From: Streptomyces decoyicus
GTDB taxonomy: Bacteria; Actinomycetota; Actinomycetes; Streptomycetales; Streptomycetaceae
Assembly: GCF_019880305.1 (NCBI RefSeq)
Contig: NZ_CP082301.1
Span: forward strand, 6,944,001 to 7,008,000
DNA length: 64,000 bases
Direction of reading: 5' to 3'
The notes below the pieces were generated by a model. It saw only the letters and a list, made by a program, of their open reading frames with translations. It did not search any database and was not told where the DNA came from. Made by a program: the position numbers and the translations under genes. Numbering within the stretch: position 1 is the stretch's first letter; each line of letters begins with the position of its first letter. This document shows positions 43,866 to 52,828 of this stretch, one piece after another.

Positions 43866-45461
43866 ATGGCCCCCAGCACCGAATCCAGCTCGAATCCGTC
43901 GTGGAACGCGCGCACCACACCCGCACCGACGCTCCTCCTCAAACCCGGAACGTCCTGGCAGGACGCCTGGCAGCGCAGCCTGGCCGCGGCCCCCGAAGCC
44001 TTCCGCGACGACCAGGCCCTCAACCTCTGGGCCGCTGCCTGGCACCCGGACGGCGACCCGCTGCCCGCCACCAGCCCCGTCGACGGCACCCCCATCGCCG
44101 GCCCGCCCCGCCTCGACGCGGACGCCGCGCTGCACGCCGTACGGGCCTCCCTCGACCAGCACCGGGCCTGGCGCCATGTCCCGTTGACCGAACGCAAGGC
44201 CCGGATCAACGCCACCCTCGACGCGCTGACCGAGCACCGCGAACTGCTCGCACTGCTGCTCGTCTGGGAGATCGGCAAGCCCTGGAAGCTCGCGCAGGCC
44301 GATGTCGACCGAGCCATCGACGGCGTCCGCTGGTACGTCGCCGAGATCGACCGGATGCTCGCCGACCGCACGCCGCTGCCCGGCCCGGTCAGCAACATCG
44401 CCAGCTGGAACTACCCGATGTCGGTGCTGATCCACGCGATGCTCGTCCAGGCGCTGGCCGGCAACGCGGTGATCGCGAAGACCCCCACCGACGGCGGGCT
44501 GGTCTGTCTCACCCTCGCCTGCGCCCTCGCCGCCCGTGAGGGGGTCCCGGCCACCCTCGTCAGCGGCAGCGGCAAAGAGCTCTCGCCGTCCCTCGTGCGC
44601 TCGCCGGAGATCGGCTGTGTCTCCTTCGTCGGCGGCCGGGACACCGGCGCCCGCGTCGCCACCGCCGTCGCCGACCTCGGCAAACGCCACATCCTCGAAC
44701 AAGAGGGCCTCAACACCTGGGGCATCTGGAACTTCAGCGACTGGCAGTCCCTGACCCCGCTGGTGCGCAAGACCTTCGACTACGCCAAGCAGCGCTGCAC
44801 CGCCTACCCCCGCTTCGTCGTGCAGCGCGAGGCCTTCGCCGACTTCCTCGCCGCGTACCTCCCGGCCGTCCGCAGCGTCCGGTTCGGCCACCCCCTGGCC
44901 GTCGCCGACCCCGCCGAGCCGCTCCCCGAACTCGACTTCGGCCCGCTGATCAACGCCGCCAAGGCCAAGGAACTCGCCGACCTCACCACCGAGGCGATCT
45001 CCCGCGGCGCCGTCCCGCTGCACCGCGGCAGCCTCGCCGAAGGCCGCTTCCTGCCGTCCCAGGACACCTCGGCGTACCTCCCGCCCACCACCCTCCTGGC
45101 CCCGCCCTCCTCTTCCCCGCTCCACCACGCCGAGCCGTTCGGCCCCGTCGACACCCTCGTCCTCGTCGACACCGAGGCCGAACTCCTCGCCGCCATGAAC
45201 GCCAGCAACGGCGCCCTGGTCGCCAGCCTCTCCTGCGACGACAAGGAGAGCTACGACCGTCTCGTCCCGCAGATCCGCGCGTTCAAGGTCGGCCACGGCA
45301 AGCCCCGCTCCCGCGGTGACCGCGACGAGCTCTTCGGCGGCTTCGGCAACTCCTGGAGCGGCGCGTTCGTCGGCGGCGAACTCCTCGTCCGCGCGGTGAC
45401 CGAGGGCCCGCCGTCCGAACGTCTGCCGGGCAACTTCCCCGACTATCACCTGATGCCGTAA
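43866..45461 (+). CDS. NAD(P)-dependent aldehyde dehydrogenase
   Basis: A 531-residue ALDH-fold protein. Visible motifs are VSNIASWNYPMSVLIHAML (the cofactor-side N/P motif), GCVSFVGGRDTGARVA (GxxxxG), the Glu motif in ILEQEGLNTWGIW and the catalytic Cys in YAKQRCTAYPRFVVQ. The catalytic Glu/Gly context differs from ELGG of classical members, so the sub-family and substrate are unclear. It has a long N-terminal extension and a C-terminal NSWSGAFVGGELL segment. The ATG at 43866 gives the expected start. Confidence 0.82.
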   Translation: MAPSTESSSNPSWNARTTPAPTLLLKPGTSWQDAWQRSLAAAPEAFRDDQALNLWAAAWHPDGDPLPATSPVDGTPIAGPPRLDADAALHAVRASLDQHRAWRHVPLTERKARINATLDALTEHRELLALLLVWEIGKPWKLAQADVDRAIDGVRWYVAEIDRMLADRTPLPGPVSNIASWNYPMSVLIHAMLVQALAGNAVIAKTPTDGGLVCLTLACALAAREGVPATLVSGSGKELSPSLVRSPEIGCVSFVGGRDTGARVATAVADLGKRHILEQEGLNTWGIWNFSDWQSLTPLVRKTFDYAKQRCTAYPRFVVQREAFADFLAAYLPAVRSVRFGHPLAVADPAEPLPELDFGPLINAAKAKELADLTTEAISRGAVPLHRGSLAEGRFLPSQDTSAYLPPTTLLAPPSSSPLHHAEPFGPVDTLVLVDTEAELLAAMNASNGALVASLSCDDKESYDRLVPQIRAFKVGHGKPRSRGDRDELFGGFGNSWSGAFVGGELLVRAVTEGPPSERLPGNFPDYHLMP

Positions 45462-45483
45462 CCAGGGCGCAGCACCGGCGGCC

Positions 45484-46818
45484 CTAGCCGATCCCCTGCC
45501 GGTCGGGGTGCGAGGCGAACCGCCGGTCCGCCGCGGCCGGCACCGTACGCTCCACCGCCTGCAACAGGAGCGTGCGATGCCGCCGCAGCGGCCCCTGCCG
45601 CCGCTCCGGCGCGAGCAGCAGCAGATCGTCGATCCCGGCCAGGATCCGCCGGCTCACCTGCGGGCTGTGCACCGCGGCCGCCCGGACCTCGGTCAGCCCC
45701 AGGTCCACCAGATCCGTCCAGCCCGGAACGTTCTGCACCAGCCGCACCACACCCCGCCGATCGCGGTGGTGCACCGTCCCGAGCGGCCGCCGCACCACCG
45801 CCGCCAGAATCTGCACGATCCGGTCCAGGCACTGCACGGCCGTGGTCGGATCGTTCACCGCCGGCGACAAGGCCCGCAGCGCGATGTCCGACAGCTGGCG
45901 CAGCCCGAGCCCGAGATCCTGGTGAAAGGTGCGCTCCACGCCCACCGACACGGTGTACCGCAGCGCCCACCGCGGCGGCGGTGCCCCGCCGTGCACCGCG
46001 AGCACCGGCGTTCCCGGCAGCACGAAGTCCCCGATCCGCGGAATCAGCCGCAGGACCACTCCCTGCCGCCGCGCCACCCGCACCAGCCGTGCCACATGCA
46101 CATCCAGGAGGACCCCGGCCCGCCCCGCGTGCGCAATGCGCGCCACCTCGGGCGGCAGGGAGGCCCCGTCCTCCCCGACCTCCCCACCGGTGCCCTGCCG
46201 CGCCAGCATCCGCAGCGTCTCCCGGGTGATCCGGAAGACCACCGGCCCCACCTGCATCAGCCGCAAGGTGGCAGACACATACGCGATGAAGAGGATCAGG
46301 CTGAGTGCCACCAACACCATCGTCAGCAGGCTCTGCACCACCGGCACCGACGTGACCTGCCGGGCATCGGTCTCGCTCTCGTACGAGGTGAGCACCAGCA
46401 GGGAGAACAGGAAGGTCGCCAGAAACACCGTGAGCGTGATCTTGCTGATCCGGCTCCGGATGAAGATCCGCACCACTCGCGGCGTGAGCTGGCCACTCGC
46501 CATCTGCACCGCGACCAGCGAGATGCTGAAGACCACACCGATGAAGGTCATCATCGCCGAGCTGACCGTCGTCACGATCGTCTTGGTGTCGTCGGCGATC
46601 GAGACCAGTTCCCTGACCGCCGCGTACGCGTGCGCCCGCTGGAGCGCCGCGATGATCTCGGAGTCGAGCGTCGCGGCCGCCCACCACAGCAGCAACGCGC
46701 ATGCCAGCCCCGCCGTCGGCGCGAACCAGAAGGTGTCCCGCAGATGCTCCCGCAGTGGCGAAAGCGCCCGTGGCCTGCGCGGACCACCGATATGCGCGAC
46801 ATGTCCCTCATTGCCCAT
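45484..46818 (-). CDS. DUF2254 membrane protein
   Basis: A 444-residue protein. Four membrane helices occupy residues about 30-190 (LACALLLWWAAATL, MMTFIGVVFSISLVAVQMAS, TVFLATFLFSLLVL, LTMVLVALSLILFIAYV). The cytoplasmic C-terminal half has VERTFHQDLGLGLRQLSDIA and AVNDPTTAVQCLDRIVQILA. These are hallmarks of DUF2254, a bacterial family of unknown function. It is convergent with the aldehyde dehydrogenase gene and its start lies about 105 bases from the tRNA gene. Confidence 0.9.
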   Translation of the reverse strand: MGNEGHVAHIGGPRRPRALSPLREHLRDTFWFAPTAGLACALLLWWAAATLDSEIIAALQRAHAYAAVRELVSIADDTKTIVTTVSSAMMTFIGVVFSISLVAVQMASGQLTPRVVRIFIRSRISKITLTVFLATFLFSLLVLTSYESETDARQVTSVPVVQSLLTMVLVALSLILFIAYVSATLRLMQVGPVVFRITRETLRMLARQGTGGEVGEDGASLPPEVARIAHAGRAGVLLDVHVARLVRVARRQGVVLRLIPRIGDFVLPGTPVLAVHGGAPPPRWALRYTVSVGVERTFHQDLGLGLRQLSDIALRALSPAVNDPTTAVQCLDRIVQILAAVVRRPLGTVHHRDRRGVVRLVQNVPGWTDLVDLGLTEVRAAAVHSPQVSRRILAGIDDLLLLAPERRQGPLRRHRTLLLQAVERTVPAAADRRFASHPDRQGIG

Positions 46819-46892
46819 AAATCGAGGTTATGTGGGCGACGGATACGCAGGTGAAAGGCACTCCGAAACCTTGGTATTGTTGTCCATGTCGC

Positions 46893-46910
46893 CGCGGGGA
46901 ACGCCCCGCG
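46893..46910. other. Short hairpin upstream of the tRNA gene
   Basis: CGCGGGG (46893-46899) pairs with CCCCGCG (46904-46910) around AACG, 13 bases before the mature tRNA start. It may lie in the tRNA leader. Confidence 0.45.
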
Positions 46911-46923
46911 AAGATCACACCTA

Positions 46924-47011
46924 GTCCGGGTGGCGGAATGGCAGACGCGCTAGCTTGAGGTGCTAGTGCCCTTTATCGGGCGTGGGGGTTCAAGTCCCCC
47001 CTCGGACACCA
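46924..47011 (+). tRNA. tRNA-Leu (anticodon GAG)
   Basis: A class II tRNA. The acceptor stem GTCCGGG pairs with CTCGGAC (one G-U), a 5-bp anticodon stem CTAGC/GCTAG encloses the loop TTGAGGT (anticodon GAG), a long variable arm (GTGCCCTTTATCGGGCGT) follows, and the T-loop is GGTTCAAGTCC. The 3' end CCA is encoded. It reads CUC and CUU leucine codons. A strong terminator lies four bases downstream. No integrase lies nearby, so this copy is not visibly an integration site. Confidence 0.95.
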
Positions 47012-47014
47012 GCG

Positions 47015-47041
47015 AAAACCCCTGTTGATCAGGGGTTTTTT
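47015..47041 (+). terminator. Intrinsic terminator of the tRNA gene
   Basis: AAAACCCCTG (47015-47024) pairs with CAGGGGTTTT (47030-47039), followed by T residues. It is one of the few canonical U-tract terminators in the window. Confidence 0.9.
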
Positions 47042-47354
47042 GCGTTCCCGGGCAGTGGCGTAAAAAAATGCCCGAAATGACTGTCTCATCCAGTTTCTTC
47101 GGGAGTATCCTGAGATCAGGCCTACGGGGCGAGCGAGGGAGTTCGACTGGACCGGCCTCGGGGAAGGGAGCTCTGGCTCTCGCCGAGGACAAGAAGAAAA
47201 GTCGGGCTGAGAGGCCGAAAGGTCACAGGACCGGACGGCGACCCCTAGCACCTGATTCGGACAATGCCGGCGAAGGGAGCCCACCTCGTAGGCCGTGGAT
47301 GTGTGAGTGGCCCCGCCCGCGGGCGGGGCTTTCGCATGGACGCAGCGGGCGCCC
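47042..47354. other. Intergenic region of 313 bases
   Basis: A weak reading frame starts at 47068 (MPEMTVSSSFFGS) and contains a Lys-rich part, but it runs on into the antisense of the GMC oxidase and has no ribosome site, so I do not call it. The right end carries the hairpin at 47311-47328. Confidence 0.4.
47311..47328 (-). terminator. Palindromic hairpin after the betaine operon
   Basis: A perfect 18-bp palindrome, CCCCGCCCGCGGGCGGGG, 26 bases past the GMC oxidase stop on the minus strand. Confidence 0.55.
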
Positions 47355-48920
47355 CTACCGGGTGCCCCTGATCATGTCCGCACACTTCTCCCCGATCATC
47401 ATCGTGGTGATGCAGGGATTCACGGCCGGCAGGAACGGCATCACCGAACCGTCGGCCACCCGCAGACCGGTCACGCCCTTGACCCGCAGCTGGGGGTCGA
47501 GCGGCGTCGCCCGGTCGTCGGGGGCGCCCATCTGCACGGTGCAGGCGGGGTGGTAGACCGTGTTGTGCGTGGTGCGGATGTACTCGAACAGCTCGGCGTC
47601 GGACCGGGTGGACGGGCCGGGGGCGAGTTCGGTGCCGGCCCAGTCGGCCATGGGCGTCTGGGAGATGATCTCGCGGGCCAGGCGCAGGCCGTGGGTCATG
47701 ACGCGGATGTCGTGCTCATGGGTGAAGTAGCGCGGGTCGACCTCGGGCTTGTCGCGGAAGTCGCGGGTGCGCAGCCGCACCGTGCCCAGTGAGCGGGCCC
47801 GGGTGACGTTCGGGGTGAGGCAGAAGGCGTTCTCCGAGGTGGGGTAGCCGCGGCGGTAGGTGTTCATGTCGAAGGGCACGGAACCGTAGTGGAACATCAG
47901 GTCCGGGCGGTCGAGGCCGGGTTCGGTGTCGGCGAAGATGCCGATCTCCCACCATTGGGTGGACGAGCTGACCATGGGCTGCTTGGCGTCCCACATGATC
48001 ACGCCCTCCGGATGGTCCTGGAGGTAGGAGCCGACGCCGGGGGAGTCGATGACCGGGTCGATACCGGTGGCACGCAGATGGCCGGCCGGGCCGACGCCGG
48101 AGAGCATGAGGAGTTTCGGGGAATCGATGGCGCCGCAGGAGACGATGGTCTCGCGGCGGGCGTTGACGGTGCGGCTGTGGATCAGGTCGGGCGCGAGATG
48201 GTCCACACCGGTGCAGCGCCGGGAGGAGTCGAAGTTCAGGTGCTTGACCTGGACCCCCGTGCGCACGTCGAGGTTCTTGCGGGTGCCCATGACGGGGTGG
48301 AGGTAGGACACCGAGGCGGAGGAACGGGTGCCGTCCGGGCGGCAGTTGATCTGGAACCAGTTCGCGCCCCGGACGACGGTCCGGCCGGTGTTGAACGGCG
48401 TGGTCGGGATGCCGGCTGCCGCGCAGGCCTCCAGGAGGGCCACACCGCACGGGTCGTTCGGCGGGATGGTGCGCAGGGTCACCGGGCCGTTGCGGCCGTG
48501 GTGGTCGCCGGGGGCGTCGTTGGTCTCCAGCCGCTGGAAGAGCGGGAAGCAGTCGGCCGCACCCCAGCCCGTACAGCCCATCGCGGCCCATTCGTCCAGG
48601 TCCTCGGCGGGGGTCCAGAAGGCGATACAGGAGTTGTGCGAGGAGCAGCCGCCGAGCACCTTGGCGCGGGCGTGCCGCATGAAGCTGTTGCCGTTCTCCT
48701 GCGGTTCGACCGGGTAGTCCCAGTCGTAGCCGGACTCCAGCAGCCCCATCCAGCGGTCCAGGCGCAGCACGTTCTCGTCACCGACGTCGGAGGGGCCGGC
48801 CTCCAGGAGGCAGACGGTGACGGCGGGGTCCTCGCTGAGCCGGGCGGCCACGACGGCGCCGGCCGTGCCGCCGCCGACCACGACGTAGTCGAACTCGTCC
48901 ACAGGGGCCTCTCGGGACAT
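47355..48920 (-). CDS. betA: GMC-family oxidoreductase, choline dehydrogenase-like
   Basis: A 521-residue flavoprotein that would oxidise choline to betaine aldehyde. FAD-binding is at YVVVGGGTAGAVVAARLSE (about residues 6-25), the GMC signature 1 block is GGCSSHNSCIAFWTPAEDLD, and signature 2 lies in GAIDSPKLLMLSGVGP. The catalytic His is in YHPACTVQMG, and the partner Asn is in the C-terminal AVNPCITTMM. The gene is last in a three-gene minus-strand operon with betB and an APC permease, 15 bases after the permease, which supports choline as substrate. Confidence 0.88.
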   Translation of the reverse strand: MSREAPVDEFDYVVVGGGTAGAVVAARLSEDPAVTVCLLEAGPSDVGDENVLRLDRWMGLLESGYDWDYPVEPQENGNSFMRHARAKVLGGCSSHNSCIAFWTPAEDLDEWAAMGCTGWGAADCFPLFQRLETNDAPGDHHGRNGPVTLRTIPPNDPCGVALLEACAAAGIPTTPFNTGRTVVRGANWFQINCRPDGTRSSASVSYLHPVMGTRKNLDVRTGVQVKHLNFDSSRRCTGVDHLAPDLIHSRTVNARRETIVSCGAIDSPKLLMLSGVGPAGHLRATGIDPVIDSPGVGSYLQDHPEGVIMWDAKQPMVSSSTQWWEIGIFADTEPGLDRPDLMFHYGSVPFDMNTYRRGYPTSENAFCLTPNVTRARSLGTVRLRTRDFRDKPEVDPRYFTHEHDIRVMTHGLRLAREIISQTPMADWAGTELAPGPSTRSDAELFEYIRTTHNTVYHPACTVQMGAPDDRATPLDPQLRVKGVTGLRVADGSVMPFLPAVNPCITTMMIGEKCADMIRGTR

Positions 48921-48935
48921 GGCGGCGTCTCCAGA

Positions 48936-50510
48936 TCAGGGGGTGGGGGTGCTGCTGTCGCCCGGGCTGCCGATGTCGGGGGTGACGGCGGCGTGGGTGG
49001 CCAGCACGCCCGTGCGCTTGCGCTGGACGAACCAGTAGTAGGCGAAGCCACCGATCGCCACGACACCGATGAACAAGAAGGCGCCCCAGCGCAGATACCA
49101 GTGCTGGGGGCCGGTCGCGTTGTACACCGCGGCACGCGGCCAGGCGAGGTTGAGGGACATCCCGAAGCCCCAGAGCACGGCGAGGACGTTCACCGGGACG
49201 CCGAACCTGCCCAGCGAGAACTTTCCCTTGGCCGGCGTCCAGTTGCCGCGCAGCCGTTGGACCAGCATCGGCAGGGTGACCGCGAGATACGCCAGATAGA
49301 TCATGATGATCGCGATGCTGGTGATCACCGAGAAGATCTGCGGCTGGTTCACGTTGATGAGGAGGATGGCGATCGCCACCAGGCCGATGACGACGGCCGG
49401 CAGCACCGGTGTCTGGAAGCGCGGGCTGACCTTGGCGAGCAGGGAGGCGGCCGGGAGGTTGTTGTCCCGGGCCATCGCGAACGCCAGCCGGATGCCGGCG
49501 GTGTGCACGGCCAGCTCGCACACGGTGATCGCAATGACCACACACCAGAGCACGATCTGCCCGATGGTCGAGCCGAGCGTGGAGAGCACCACGAATTGCA
49601 GGCCGTCCACGGACAGTTCCTTGGAGTGCAGATCGGGCACGGAGAGCAGGGCGAAGAGGAGGATCAGACCGCCGATGAGGAAGGACGCGATCAGTGCCCG
49701 CAGGATGGCGCGGGGCGCGTTGCGGCCGGGGTCCTTGGACTCCTCACCGAGCGAAGAGGCGGTGTCGAAGCCGTACATGACATACGCCGAGGCCAGTGAC
49801 GCGGTCAGGAACGCGCCGAAGTAGCCGAGGCTCTCGCCGCTGCCCAGACCGAAGGTGTTGACCACCACGCCGGGGCCGCGGGTGACGTGCGCGGCGAGCA
49901 GAATGACCAGAACGATGGCGGCGATCAGCTCGATCGCCACGCCCGCGGAGTTGATCCGCGCCATCAGCTTGACGCCGAAGGCGTTGACCAGGGTGGTGAA
50001 GGCGATCAGGATCGTGCCGAGCACCACGGCGTTCTCGGCCGCGGACTGGCCGGTCCCGTCGCCGATGAACTGGAACCACGACGAGATCTGCGGCAGCGTC
50101 ACCTGGTACGCCAGCGCCACCGCGGACAGCGAGACCATGGTGGCGGTCAGCATCATCCAGCCGCCGAGCCAGCCGATGTGCGGGCCGCCGAGCTGCTTGG
50201 CCCAGTTGTAGATCGACCCGGCCACGGGGTAGCGGGCGGCCAGCTCGCAGAAGCACAGCGCCACCATCAACTGGCCGACGAAGACCATCGGCCAGGACCA
50301 CCAGTAGGCCGGCCCGCCGTGGGCGATACCGAAGTAGAACAGCTGGAAGGTGCCGGTGAGGATCGAGATGTAGCTGATGCCGGCGGCGAAGGTGTGGAAG
50401 TTGCCCAACGTGCGCTTCAGCTCCGGCTTGTAGCCGAGCTCGGCGAGCGAATCGTCGTCGTGCGAACCGTCGGCCCGGGTGCCGGGGCGCGCGGACTCGG
50501 AGTCGGTCAC
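48936..50510 (-). CDS. APC-superfamily amino acid/choline-type permease
   Basis: A 524-residue carrier with about 12 membrane helices. Family marks are YISILTGTFQLFYFGIAHGG, FCELAARYPVAGSIYNWAKQ, the helix-breaking GFDTASSLGEESKDPGRNAP and FRYxxR-like RFQTPVLPAVV. It groups with the GABA/choline permease branch. The GTG at 50510 overlaps the betB stop by four bases, so it is translationally coupled. A role in taking up choline or another betaine precursor is inferred from the two flanking genes. Confidence 0.88.
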   Translation of the reverse strand: MTDSESARPGTRADGSHDDDSLAELGYKPELKRTLGNFHTFAAGISYISILTGTFQLFYFGIAHGGPAYWWSWPMVFVGQLMVALCFCELAARYPVAGSIYNWAKQLGGPHIGWLGGWMMLTATMVSLSAVALAYQVTLPQISSWFQFIGDGTGQSAAENAVVLGTILIAFTTLVNAFGVKLMARINSAGVAIELIAAIVLVILLAAHVTRGPGVVVNTFGLGSGESLGYFGAFLTASLASAYVMYGFDTASSLGEESKDPGRNAPRAILRALIASFLIGGLILLFALLSVPDLHSKELSVDGLQFVVLSTLGSTIGQIVLWCVVIAITVCELAVHTAGIRLAFAMARDNNLPAASLLAKVSPRFQTPVLPAVVIGLVAIAILLINVNQPQIFSVITSIAIIMIYLAYLAVTLPMLVQRLRGNWTPAKGKFSLGRFGVPVNVLAVLWGFGMSLNLAWPRAAVYNATGPQHWYLRWGAFLFIGVVAIGGFAYYWFVQRKRTGVLATHAAVTPDIGSPGDSSTPTP

Positions 50511-51976
50511 TCGAACCACCTCTGCGGACGCGGCGCGGTATTGCGCCAGATGTGCTTGGCCTCCTGGTACTCGGCCAGTCCCGCCGGCCCCAGCTCGCGC
50601 CCGATGCCCGATTGCTTCATGCCGCCCCACTCCGCCTGCGGCACGTACGGATGGAAGTCATTGATCCACACCGTTCCCGCGCGCAGCCGGGCGGCGACCC
50701 GGTGGGCACGTTCGCTGTCCTGCGTCCACACCGCCCCGGCCAGCCCGTACACGGTGTCGTTGGCGAGCGAGACCGCCTCCTCCTCGCTACGGAAACGCTC
50801 GACGGTCAGCACCGGCCCGAAGCTCTCGTCGCGGACGACGGACATGTCCGGGGTGCACTCGTCCAGCACGGTCGGCAGGTAGTAGAAGCCGTTCGCCAGC
50901 GACGGATCGTCGGGCCGCGCGCCACCGCAGAGCAGTACGGCACCCTCGTCCAGCCCGGCCGCCACATACGCCTCGATCTTCGCGCGGTGCGCGGCCGAGA
51001 TCAGCGGGCCGGACCGGGCGTGTTCGTCGAACGGCCCGCCGAGCCGGATCCGCTGGGCGCGGGTGACCAGCTCGTCGACGAACGCATCGTGCAGTTCCTC
51101 CTGGACGAGCAGCCGGGCGCCCGCCGAGCAGACCTGCCCGGAGTGCAGGAAGACCGCCATCAGGGCGTAGTCGACGGCGGTGTCGAAATCGGCGTCCGCG
51201 AAGACGATGTTGGGGTTCTTGCCGCCCAGTTCCAGCGCGATCTTCTTCACCGTGGGCGCCGCCGCGGCCATGATGCGGCGGCCGGTGAGCAGACCGCCGG
51301 TGAACGACACCATGTCCACCCGTGGGTCCTCGGTCAGCGGCGCGCCCACGGTCTGGCCGGTGCCCAGCACCAGATTGGCGGCGCCGTCCGGCAGCCCGGC
51401 CTCGGCCAGCAGCCGCATGAGGTGGATGGCGGTGTGCGGGGTGAGCTCACTGGGCTTCAGGATGAAGGTGTTGCCCGTGACCAGGGCGGGGGCGACCTTC
51501 CAGGCGGTCTGCAACAGCGGGTAGTTCCACGGGGTGATCAGCGTGCAGACGCCGACCGGCTCGTGCCGCACCTGGCTGTCGATCTCCGCCGCGCCCGCGT
51601 CCACCACCCGGTCCGTGCCGCCGGCCGCGCCGAGATTGCCGAAGTAGCGGAAGCAGTTGGCGATGTCGTCCATGTCGTATGCGCTCTCGACCAGCCGCTT
51701 GCCGGTGTCCAGCGACTCGGCCCTGGCCAGCGCGTCCTTGTCGCGCTCCAGCAGCTCGGCGACGCGCAGGACCAGCCGGCCGCGCTCGGCCGCCGGCGTC
51801 TGCGGCCACGGCCCGTCGTCGAAGGCCGCACGAGCGGCCCCGATCGCCGCCGCCACGTCCTTCGGTCCGCCCTCGTCAACGGTCGCGACCAGCGTGCCGT
51901 CCGCCGGGCAGCGGATCTCCCGTACCTGCCCGTCGGCCGCTGCGGTCCACTGACCTCCGATGAACAGCTCCGGCAT
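50507..51976 (-). CDS. betB: Betaine-aldehyde dehydrogenase
   Basis: A 489-residue ALDH, the usual length. Motifs are CTLITPWNYPLLQTAWKVAP, FTGGLLTGRRIMAAAA, the Glu motif KIALELGGKNPNIVFADADF, and the catalytic Cys in HSGQVCSAGARLLVQ. The final segment GPAGLAEYQEAKHIW matches betaine aldehyde dehydrogenases (BADH). It oxidises betaine aldehyde to the osmoprotectant glycine betaine. It is the first gene of the operon, and its 232-base upstream region is shared with the divergent DUF6314 gene. Confidence 0.9.
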   Translation of the reverse strand: MPELFIGGQWTAAADGQVREIRCPADGTLVATVDEGGPKDVAAAIGAARAAFDDGPWPQTPAAERGRLVLRVAELLERDKDALARAESLDTGKRLVESAYDMDDIANCFRYFGNLGAAGGTDRVVDAGAAEIDSQVRHEPVGVCTLITPWNYPLLQTAWKVAPALVTGNTFILKPSELTPHTAIHLMRLLAEAGLPDGAANLVLGTGQTVGAPLTEDPRVDMVSFTGGLLTGRRIMAAAAPTVKKIALELGGKNPNIVFADADFDTAVDYALMAVFLHSGQVCSAGARLLVQEELHDAFVDELVTRAQRIRLGGPFDEHARSGPLISAAHRAKIEAYVAAGLDEGAVLLCGGARPDDPSLANGFYYLPTVLDECTPDMSVVRDESFGPVLTVERFRSEEEAVSLANDTVYGLAGAVWTQDSERAHRVAARLRAGTVWINDFHPYVPQAEWGGMKQSGIGRELGPAGLAEYQEAKHIWRNTAPRPQRWFE

Positions 51977-52208
51977 GGTGGTGCCTCCGGTCTCCGGGCT
52001 CGTACGGGGCGACTGCGGCAGGCGCGGCGCCCCGGCCGACGGCGTCAGGCCGACGGGCGGCCCGCCGTGCGGACCTCGGTGCGGGTCACTGCCCTGAGAC
52101 TAAGACGGGCGGTGCGGCTCCGCACGGTACGAGGGGCCGGGGGAGAGGGGATCGGCGCCGGGTGGGGCCGACGGAGTGAGGCGGGCGGGCGGACGGGAGA
52201 ATAGGGGG

Positions 52209-52721
52209 ATGAGCAGTGAGAGGGGCCGAGGGCACGGACGCGGACGGGAGCCGGGGCAGGGCCCGGAGCCGGCGCCGGCCCTCGGACCGCACCCCGTCCC
52301 CGATGCCGCGGCGTACCTCTCCGGCCGCTGGAGCATCGAGCGCACGGTGCACGACCTGCGGTCCGCCGCCGAGGGCAGCTTCCGCGGCACCGCCGAGTTC
52401 CGGCCCGACGCGGCGGGGGAGGCCCTGCTGCACATCGAGGAGGGGCAACTGACATGGGGCGGAACGGCGAATCCGGCGAGCCGCACCCTGCTGCTGCGGC
52501 CCCGGCCGGACGGCACCGCCGAGATCGACTTCGCCGACGGCCGGCCCTTCCACGACCTCGACCTCAGGACCGGCAGCTGGACCGCCGTCCACCCCTGTGC
52601 CGCGGACCGGTACGAGGGGACCTTCACCGCCGTCGGCGCGGACACCTGGCATCTGGAGTGGCGGGTCGGCGGGCCGGCGAAGGATCAGCTGCTGCGCTCG
52701 GTGTACCGGCGTCTGGGGTGA
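52209..52721 (+). CDS. DUF6314-like protein
   Basis: A 170-residue protein with a basic, Gly/Pro-rich start (about 30 residues). The folded part has YLSGRWSIERTVHDL, RGTAEFRPDAAGEALLHIEE, FADGRPFHDLDLRTGSW and YEGTFTAVGADTWHLEWRV, the pattern of the actinobacterial DUF6314 family, which looks like a beta-barrel (lipocalin-like). Function is unknown. The ATG at 52209 follows AGGGGG. A very strong hairpin follows the stop. Confidence 0.82.
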   Translation: MSSERGRGHGRGREPGQGPEPAPALGPHPVPDAAAYLSGRWSIERTVHDLRSAAEGSFRGTAEFRPDAAGEALLHIEEGQLTWGGTANPASRTLLLRPRPDGTAEIDFADGRPFHDLDLRTGSWTAVHPCAADRYEGTFTAVGADTWHLEWRVGGPAKDQLLRSVYRRLG

Positions 52722-52767
52722 GCGCGGCGTGGCCGGGCGCGGACGCGCGCCCGGCAGCCGGACGCAC

Positions 52768-52808
52768 GGACGGCGCCCCCGGGGCAGAGGTCCCCGGGGG
52801 CGCCGTCC
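52768..52808. terminator. 17-bp perfect bidirectional terminator
   Basis: GGACGGCGCCCCCGGGG (52768-52784) pairs perfectly with CCCCGGGGGCGCCGTCC (52792-52808), between convergent genes. Confidence 0.85.
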
Positions 52809-52828
52809 TCCGTGCGGAGCGCGAGGGC

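Noticed and set aside
46924..47011. tRNA-Leu as an integration site for a mobile element
   Set aside because: No integrase, no repeated tRNA 3' end and no foreign-looking genes are nearby.
46973..47284. A minus-strand reading frame containing GDLNPHAR, and a similar one with GLEPPRPIKG
   Set aside because: It is the reverse complement of the tRNA-Leu gene and its terminator, a well-known false protein.
47068..47556. A plus-strand frame starting MPEMTVSSSFFGS
   Set aside because: It has no ribosome site, and its second half is antisense to the GMC oxidase gene.
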